From Archangium lipolyticum (lineage in GTDB: Bacteria; Myxococcota; Myxococcia; Myxococcales; Myxococcaceae): a stretch of 64,000 nt of DNA. The DNA is taken from assembly GCF_024623785.1 (NCBI RefSeq), contig NZ_JANKBZ010000006.1, positions 186,001 to 250,000 on the forward strand, written 5' to 3'. The stretch's first letter is position 1; every line of letters starts with the position of its first letter. Shown here piece by piece: positions 58,320 to 64,000 of the stretch. The position numbers were made by a program, and so were the translations under genes. The notes below the pieces were generated by a model. That model ran no database searches. It saw only the letters and a list, made by a program, of their open reading frames with translations, and was not told where the DNA came from.

Positions 58320-60359
58320 ATGAAGCTCGCGAGGTCGTGGGGAATGAAGTTCGTGGGAGGGTGCGCGACCCTGGCGCTGCTGACCCACTGCGGAGGAGAG
58401 GAAGGAGAGGAACAGGCGTCCTCCATCCTGAAACAGGAGCAGGCCACGACCCGCGCGGATGCGGAGTGCATGCCGCGAACGGAGAGCCAGTTCTGGTACG
58501 TCGAGCCGCACGCCGACGGGTATGCATCCCAGAGCGAGCCCACGCGCCGTTCCAGTGGCGAGTCACAACTGCTGGTGGACGGCTCGCCCCGGCTGGAGAG
58601 CTACCTGAAGTTCTACGTCTCCATCCCCACGGGCTGGCACGTGCGCGAGGCGAAGCTGCAACTGCACGCCGTGGACCAGACTCCGGACGGTCCACTGCTC
58701 CATCGCGTCAGCGACGACTGGGCGACCTACGACTTCGACTGGAACACCCGGCCCGCCCTCCTCGGCGCTCCGCTGGGCAACCTCGGCGCCATCGACGCCA
58801 ACACCTGGGTGGAGTACGACGTGTCGAACGTGGTGGGCGGGGAAGGCGCCTACAGCTTCGGCCTCGTTCCCGAGTCCACCAACGGGGTGGACTTCGTCTC
58901 GCAGGACGTGCCCTCGAGCGAGCTGCGCCTCACCCTGGAGTCGGAGACCTACTGCACGTACCGCGGCACGGGCGGCGGCCTCACCGGGTGGACGCGGCAC
59001 TACGGTGGCTCGGGCCCCGAGCGGCTCCAGGCCCTGACCAGCCACGTCGCGGGGGGCTTCGTGGCCGCCGGCCACCTCGGCGAGGCGCCCTTCCCCACCG
59101 GCACCGGCTTCGCCCTCGCGCGCCATGGCGCGGACGGCACGCCCGTGTGGAGCCGCCAGGTGACGACGGGTGACGTGCGGGTGCGCTCCCTCACCGTGAC
59201 GCCCGAGGGCAACATCCTCGTGGTGGGCGGCTACGGCGGCTCGCCGGACCTGGGCACGGGCCCGCTGCCCACCGCCCCCGCGAGCTACGACAACCGCGCC
59301 TTCAACGCGTTCTTCGTGGCGAAGCTCTCGCCCACCGGCCAGCCCGTCTGGGCTCGCGGCTTCGTGGCCAGCTACGACTATGGAGAAGGCCCCGAGACCC
59401 TGCCCGTCTACGTGCAAGCGGTGGCCACGGATGCCCAGGGCAGCCTCATCGTCAGCGGCGGCTTCCACGGCAACCTGGACCTCGGCGGAGGGACGCTCTT
59501 CGCCGGCACCTCGAGCCTCGACTTCATTTCGGGCGACGCGGTGCCCGGTGGCTTCCTCGCGAAGTTCTCCTGGACGGGCCAGCACCTCTGGTCCAAGGCC
59601 TTCCCCTCGGCCACGTACCTCAACTCGACCATGGCCCGGACGGTGGCCACGGACACCGCCGGCAACGTGCTCGTCGGCGTGGAAGCAAGCGCCGACACGT
59701 ACATCGGGAGCCCGGCACCCGCCCCGCATCCGTTCATCGTGAAGTACGGCCCCTCCGGCAACGAGCTGTGGCGGCGGGTCTTCACCGGCACCAAGGGCGC
59801 CATCGTGGACGTGAGCCCGCTGGGCACCGACAAGGTGACCTTCGTGGCCGAGCTCGCGCTCACCTTCTCCTTTGGCAACAGCGTCTACACCGGGGGGAAT
59901 CCCCTGGACCCCACCAGCAGTGAGCGCTCCGTGTATCTCGGGACGTTGAGCGCCTCGGGACAGGACGGGTGGCTCCGCGAGCTGACCCGCAGCATCTGGA
60001 CGGGCGCCATCGTCCGGGAGCTCGTCACCGGGGACGATGGGACGATCTCCATCACCGGCTACGGAGACAGAATGGACCTGGGTGGTGGCATGATGGGCAG
60101 CTCGCGCACCAGCGGCTTCGGCAAGCTCATGCCCTTCGTGGCCCGCTACTCGGCCTCCGGTGGCCACCTGTGGTCACGCGTCTTCGACAGGAACCTCGAG
60201 GGTGAGGTGTTCTGGCCCGAGACGCGGCTCCACCTGGCGCCGCAGCCGGGAGGCGCCCTGGTGCTGGGCAGTGACTTCGAGGCTCCCATCCTGCTCGACG
60301 GGCGCACCTATACGCCGCGAGGCTCCGCCGACCTGCTCTACCTCCAGCTGAAGCCGTAG
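58320..60359 (+). CDS. large lipoprotein: DNRLRE-like domain plus propeller repeats
   Basis: A 679-residue predicted lipoprotein. ATG 58320 follows GGAGGAAC and starts a signal peptide with a lipobox at Cys24 (LLTHC). Residues 60-210 resemble the DNRLRE/CBM96-type beta-sandwich found in secreted surface proteins (SYLKFYVSIP, DFDWNTRP, TWVEYDVSNVV). The remainder consists of repeated units such as 'GGFVAAGHL', 'GNILVVGGYGG' and 'GSLIVSGGFHG', typical of beta-propeller lipoproteins common in myxobacteria. It probably sits on the outer membrane; function is unknown. The 280-bp gap upstream (58040-58319) shows no clear promoter or gene. Confidence 0.85.
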   Translation: MKLARSWGMKFVGGCATLALLTHCGGEEGEEQASSILKQEQATTRADAECMPRTESQFWYVEPHADGYASQSEPTRRSSGESQLLVDGSPRLESYLKFYVSIPTGWHVREAKLQLHAVDQTPDGPLLHRVSDDWATYDFDWNTRPALLGAPLGNLGAIDANTWVEYDVSNVVGGEGAYSFGLVPESTNGVDFVSQDVPSSELRLTLESETYCTYRGTGGGLTGWTRHYGGSGPERLQALTSHVAGGFVAAGHLGEAPFPTGTGFALARHGADGTPVWSRQVTTGDVRVRSLTVTPEGNILVVGGYGGSPDLGTGPLPTAPASYDNRAFNAFFVAKLSPTGQPVWARGFVASYDYGEGPETLPVYVQAVATDAQGSLIVSGGFHGNLDLGGGTLFAGTSSLDFISGDAVPGGFLAKFSWTGQHLWSKAFPSATYLNSTMARTVATDTAGNVLVGVEASADTYIGSPAPAPHPFIVKYGPSGNELWRRVFTGTKGAIVDVSPLGTDKVTFVAELALTFSFGNSVYTGGNPLDPTSSERSVYLGTLSASGQDGWLRELTRSIWTGAIVRELVTGDDGTISITGYGDRMDLGGGMMGSSRTSGFGKLMPFVARYSASGGHLWSRVFDRNLEGEVFWPETRLHLAPQPGGALVLGSDFEAPILLDGRTYTPRGSADLLYLQLKP

Positions 60360-60363
60360 AGCA

Positions 60364-60387
60364 GCCCACTTCCACGCGGGCGTGGGC
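60364..60387. terminator. possible hairpin between convergent genes
   Basis: GCCCAC (60364-60369) and GTGGGC (60382-60387) can pair across a 12-nt loop in the short gap between the large lipoprotein (ends 60359, plus) and the GST-fold gene (ends 60439, minus). The stem is short and there is no T-run. Confidence 0.3.
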
Positions 60388-60438
60388 TCCGTGGGACTGG
60401 CGCCGTAAAACGGACGGGCGGTCGGTTCGTGGCGCGCG

Positions 60439-61083
60439 TCACGTATCGAAGCGATAGGGGGTCTCGCCGATGGAGGCTCGCGTCGCGAAACGCCGGCAGA
60501 ACCCGTTCAACTCGGCATAGGAGGCGGTCGGCAGGACATCCCGAAACTCCAGATGCGTCACGAGGCAGAAGAGCGTGACCTCCAGGAAGCTCAGGTCCCG
60601 CTCCGGCGGGAGCGCGGCGAGGATGGCGCTCGCGTTTTCCTCCAGCCACGACAGCATGTTGACCAGGCTCTTCCGCATCTTCGCGTGGTGGGCATTGCTG
60701 TCGCTGGCGTCGGCCAGCCTGCCCATGATCAGCGACACTTCCGTCGCCATGGCCTGAAGAGCGAGCTCCTGCGCATTGGCAAGCAACGGCTCGTCGAGGT
60801 CCTCCGGCCATACCACGCGGGGTCTGGGTTCCGCCCGCCGCCAGAGCTCGCGACAGACATTGAGCGCACCGAACCAGACACCTCGGGGCGTCCGCAAGAC
60901 CGGTATTTTGAGCGCGGGGTTGCCGCCATAGTCCCCCGGATCGGAGGACATGAGATCGCGCACCACTTGAAAGGAATGGTCGATGCGCATCTCCGCGGCG
61001 AATATCCGCGTGACGCGCGTGAAGTGCGAACTCGAGCGACCGATGATGACGGGTTTGTCGAGTTCCTCGAGCGTGGCTGGCAT
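60439..61083 (-). CDS. glutathione S-transferase-like protein
   Basis: A 214-residue cytoplasmic protein. ATG 61083 has AGGAGC just upstream. The N-terminal 85 residues fit a thioredoxin-like GST domain (SSSHFTRVTRIF, then NPALKIPVL with the cis-Pro position), and the rest is helical. The residue at the usual catalytic position is in a Ser run (SSS). The substrate is unknown. It is followed on the plus side by the decayed nuclease gene, same strand, 34 bp away. Confidence 0.75.
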   Translation of the reverse strand: MPATLEELDKPVIIGRSSSHFTRVTRIFAAEMRIDHSFQVVRDLMSSDPGDYGGNPALKIPVLRTPRGVWFGALNVCRELWRRAEPRPRVVWPEDLDEPLLANAQELALQAMATEVSLIMGRLADASDSNAHHAKMRKSLVNMLSWLEENASAILAALPPERDLSFLEVTLFCLVTHLEFRDVLPTASYAELNGFCRRFATRASIGETPYRFDT

Positions 61084-61117
61084 GGTCGCTCCTCGTACTG
61101 GGCTGGATGCGGGGAAA

Positions 61118-61848
61118 CTACTGTGAGAGGTCGTCCAGCACTTCGGAAAGGGTGGTGGCGTTCAGGGAACGCTCGAACCAGCGGTCGAGGGTGGCCACGT
61201 CTGTGCAGGTGAGGATGCGCTGCCGGGCTGCCTCGTCGGCATGCACACCCCGTGCGGAGAGAATCCGCAGGACGTCCTCGGCACGCCCTTGGCTCAGTCC
61301 CTGCGCCAGCCCCTCCTTCCGGCCCTCGTTCCGGCCCTCTTCCCTGCCTTGTTGGCGTCCCCGCTCGATGAGTTGTTCGCCATAGCTCCGCATCAACTCC
61401 TCCGCTCGTTGGGCATCCACCACCGAATGTAACACCCGCCCGGCCGCTTCATGCACGGCCTCGTCCCCCACCCACAGCAGGTAACGGATGAGCACCACCA
61501 GATGCTCGCCCCCCTCCGGGCCCGCTTGCACCTGGGCGAAGAGCGCCACCCACTCCGGTAGCTTCCGAGCCAACTCCTCGCTACGCCCATGGCGCAACAC
61601 GAGCCAGGCCAGCCGGGCCAGCGGCGGCCCAGGACGCGCGCGCAGCGCTTCCTCCCGCTCGGCCGTCAGGTCATCGAGCAGGTACTCGAAGCGCGGCACC
61701 AGCACTCCCCACCGCTCCCGCTCTTGCTCACCCCCTGGCAGCTCGAAGAGGTCCTCCACCCGGCGTGGCGCCGTCCAGCGCCCCTCCGGCCCGTGGTACA
61801 TGACGAGCGGGAGGTGTAGCGGGCGAAGAGGTCATGCGGTCCAGACAT
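61118..61848 (-). pseudogene. Rpn-family nuclease/transposase, internally deleted and out of frame
   Basis: At 61848 an ATG opens MSGPHDLFARYT, the conserved N-terminus of Rpn-type (PD-(D/E)XK, recombination-promoting nuclease) proteins in myxobacteria. After 12 codons the frame runs into unrelated sequence, while a second frame picks up at about 61801 with MYHGPEGRWTAPRRVEDLFEL, normally found some 100 codons later. So the catalytic core appears deleted and the two ends are out of register. The remaining 227 codons carry the family's C-terminal helices and an acidic-basic run (REEGRNEGRKEG). It is probably not functional as a nuclease. Confidence 0.7.
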
Positions 61849-61883
61849 GGCGCGCCGCCCTCAAGCACACGGCGGGCGAAGGT

Positions 61884-62861
61884 CTAGCGCCTCTCGCCCT
61901 GCCCTCGCCACGCCGCCGAAGGCCGCGTGTTCCCCGACGAGGGTCGCTGCTCCTCGCGCCGCAGCGTGAACACCGTCACCTCGGGAGTGCAGTTGATGCG
62001 GATGGGCACCACGCTCATGCCGATACCCCGGTTGATGTAGAGCCGGTTCCCCGAAGCGCCGAAACCCGCGTCGTCGATCCACCCGTCCGTGTGGACCTCG
62101 CCCTCCACGGCGAGCTCGCGCCAGCTCCAATGCGGCAGGAATGGGATGCGCACCTGTCCTCCGTGGGTGTGTCCCGCCACGGCCAACGGTGCCGAGCCCT
62201 CCGGAAAGCCCGGGAACGAGTCGGGGTGGTGCATGAGCACGATGCGCGGAGCCCCCCGAGGTACTCCCAGCAACGCCTTCAACGGCCTGTCCCGGCCCGG
62301 CCAGTGCCCGTCCACCCCCACGATGTAGAGCGGCGCCCCGTCCACCACCACTGGCACGGACTCGTTGCGCAGCACCCGGATGCCGATGGACTCCAACCCC
62401 CTCGCCATCTCTTCCGAGGCCTCGGGCTCGGGCGCCTCGTCCTCCGTCATCATCCCGTAGTCGTGGTTGCCGAGCACCGCGAACGTCGGCAACCCCTCCC
62501 GCGTGAGCGGGCGCAGGATGTCGATGATACCGGCGACCTTCCTCCCGGTGCTCTCGGGCCCCGGCTCATAGATGAAGTCCCCGGCGAGCAGCACCGCCGC
62601 GGGCCGCAGCTCGAGGATTCGTGCCACCGCCTTCCGCATGGCCCCCTCGTTGTCCATCCACATGCCCACCTGGAAGTCGCCAGCCACGGCGATCCGCTGG
62701 CCCTCCCACTGCGGAGGCAACCCCGGCAGGGAGACCCCCTCGTGCTCGACGTCCACGATGAAGCGCGGCTCGATGAGGACTCCGTACAGCAGCACCGTGA
62801 GCACGATGGCGAGCACGCCCCAGGTGACACCTTTGAGTGTCCTCTTCGCCCTCGGCTTCAC
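61884..62861 (-). CDS. membrane-anchored metallophosphoesterase
   Basis: A 325-residue calcineurin-like phosphoesterase. I prefer GTG 62861 because a Lys/Arg-rich start and one membrane segment (about 11-27) follow; an ATG at 62972 would add a Gly/Pro-rich stretch of 37 residues. Metal-site motifs are GDF (first block), LAGDF, GNHDYG, MHHPD and GHTHGG. The Asp-x-His of the first block reads Asp-Phe-Gln. It resembles YkuE-type enzymes at the outer face of the inner membrane. The substrate is unknown. It is transcribed divergently from nagZ. Confidence 0.88.
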   Translation of the reverse strand: MKPRAKRTLKGVTWGVLAIVLTVLLYGVLIEPRFIVDVEHEGVSLPGLPPQWEGQRIAVAGDFQVGMWMDNEGAMRKAVARILELRPAAVLLAGDFIYEPGPESTGRKVAGIIDILRPLTREGLPTFAVLGNHDYGMMTEDEAPEPEASEEMARGLESIGIRVLRNESVPVVVDGAPLYIVGVDGHWPGRDRPLKALLGVPRGAPRIVLMHHPDSFPGFPEGSAPLAVAGHTHGGQVRIPFLPHWSWRELAVEGEVHTDGWIDDAGFGASGNRLYINRGIGMSVVPIRINCTPEVTVFTLRREEQRPSSGNTRPSAAWRGQGERR

Positions 62862-63067
62862 ACGAGCCCCCAGGCAAGCCTGGGGTGGCGGAAGTCCCCC
62901 GCCAACCACCCCAGGAGGGGGAGTAGCCGGAAGGGGTCTCCCGCCCGCCCGCCTACCAGCCGGATGCGGCATTCCCGACGGAGGAGCAGGCGGCCGCGCA
63001 CGGGAGCCGACAACAGGCCCGCTCTCCCCTCCCCGGACCGCACGGAGCGTGACAAGGTGGTGCCCCT

Positions 63068-64000
63068 ATGAGCAATGCCCTCTACCGCGACTGTGCCCGG
63101 CTCTTCATGGTGGGTTTCCCCGGCCAGCGCATCGACGATGACTTCGCCTCGTTGATGGACGACGGCATCTTCGGCGCCATCCTCTTCAAGCGAAACGTGG
63201 GGACCGCGCAGGAGACGGCCACCCTGTGCCGCGAGGTCAAGGCGCGCGCGGGCCGCCCCTTCATCCTCTCGGTGGACCAGGAGGGTGGCCGCGTGGCGCG
63301 CCTGCGCGGCGAGCCCTTCACCACCCTTCCCCCCATGCGCGAGCTCGGTCAACGCGGCGACCTGGAGCTCGTCGAGCGCGTGGGCCGGCTGCTCGCGCAC
63401 GAGCTGCGCGCCGTGGGCTTCGACTGGGACTTCGCGCCCGTGCTCGACGTGGACACCCATGCCGCCAACCCCGTCATCGGCGACCGCAGCTTCAGCCGCG
63501 ACCCCGACGAGGTGGCCCGCATGGGCGTCGCCCTGGCTCGCGGCCTCGAGGCCGGTGGCGTCGCCTCGTGCGGCAAGCACTTCCCCGGGCACGGTGACAC
63601 CCAGTCGGACAGCCACCTGACGCTGCCCCGGCTGCCTCATGACATGGAGCGTCTGCGCCGCGTGGAGCTCGTGCCCTTCCGCTCCTTCGCCCAGGCCGGG
63701 CTCGCCTCGCTCATGACCGCGCACGTGCTCTTCGACGCGCTCGACCCGAAGGTGCCCGCCACCATGAGCCACCGCGTGCTTCACGGCGTGCTGCGCCAGG
63801 AGCTGGGCTTCGATGGCGTGCTCGTCAGCGATGACCTGGAGATGAAGGCCATCGCCGACTACTACTCCGTGGAGGAGGCCGCCGTGCTCGGCACCCTGGC
63901 CGGCGTGGACCTCTTCCTCGTCTGCCACAAGGCCGACGTTCAGCGCCGCGCCATCGAGGCGCTCGTGCGCGCCGTCGAGTCCGGCCGCGTGCCCCGCTCC
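63068..64000 (+). CDS. nagZ: beta-N-acetylhexosaminidase NagZ (GH3), 3' end outside window
   Basis: The first 311 residues of a glycoside hydrolase family 3 enzyme; the frame is open at base 64000. ATG 63068. NagZ signatures: VDQEGGRV near residue 65, KHFPGHGDTQSDSH (about 170-183) with the His of the mobile catalytic loop, and VSDDLEMK with the nucleophile Asp near 257. NagZ removes GlcNAc from muropeptides in cytoplasmic cell-wall recycling. Most of the catalytic domain is inside the window. Confidence 0.95.
   Translation, partial: MSNALYRDCARLFMVGFPGQRIDDDFASLMDDGIFGAILFKRNVGTAQETATLCREVKARAGRPFILSVDQEGGRVARLRGEPFTTLPPMRELGQRGDLELVERVGRLLAHELRAVGFDWDFAPVLDVDTHAANPVIGDRSFSRDPDEVARMGVALARGLEAGGVASCGKHFPGHGDTQSDSHLTLPRLPHDMERLRRVELVPFRSFAQAGLASLMTAHVLFDALDPKVPATMSHRVLHGVLRQELGFDGVLVSDDLEMKAIADYYSVEEAAVLGTLAGVDLFLVCHKADVQRRAIEALVRAVESGRVPRS

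Overview
The window is GC-rich, has long open frames with little intergenic space, and carries several gene types typical of myxobacteria of the Cystobacter/Archangium/Myxococcus group: a SitA/SitI-like toxin-immunity pair, a PilZ-domain protein of the Myxococcus paralogous type, many lipoproteins and a large hybrid NRPS-PKS locus. I read it as a chromosomal segment of a Cystobacterineae myxobacterium. No tRNA, rRNA, CRISPR array or intact insertion sequence was seen.

Region 1 (1-44968) is one secondary-metabolite locus that continues past the left edge. Minus strand, in transcription order: a D-Asn peptidase fused to an ABC exporter (25805-22713), an NRPS C-A(Asn)-PCP-E (22713-18202), an FkbH-like glyceryl transferase (18185-17139), a small ACP (17113-16850), a 4021-residue NRPS-PKS (16592-4527) and a second NRPS that starts at 4361 and leaves the window. 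Divergent on the plus strand are NRPS C-A-PCP-C (26001-30533), a methyltransferase and a 2-oxoglutarate oxygenase. Converging on these is a minus-strand PKS-NRPS ending in a thioesterase (40544-32178). Divergent from that is an acyl-CoA dehydrogenase (40878-42017) and a three-gene operon of 2OG oxygenase, zinc alcohol dehydrogenase and pyrroline-5-carboxylate reductase (42160-44968).

My reading of how the genes cooperate (inference): the starter NRPS makes an N-acyl-D-Asn cap, the line then adds a basic residue, Thr, Pro-type residues and polyketide units, and the membrane peptidase-exporter cuts off acyl-D-Asn during export, as in the zwittermicin, xenocoumacin and colibactin prodrug systems. 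The three-gene operon matches the leucine-to-4-methylproline route, and two adenylation domains have Pro-type specificity codes. FkbH, ACP and acyl-CoA dehydrogenase suggest a hydroxymalonyl- or methoxymalonyl-ACP extender. A luciferase-like monooxygenase is embedded at the end of the largest protein. A segment of about 4.35 kb encoding a Thr module is present twice, almost identical. I do not recognise the product.

Region 2 (45083-64000) is not obviously linked to the cluster: a PilZ-Hsp70 fusion, a propeller-like lipoprotein, a MoxR/DUF58/BatA-like operon, a SitA/SitI-like pair, a CocE-type hydrolase, an unassigned protein with an HNH-like motif, a second large lipoprotein, a GST-fold protein, a decayed Rpn-family nuclease gene, a membrane-anchored metallophosphoesterase and the 5' part of nagZ.
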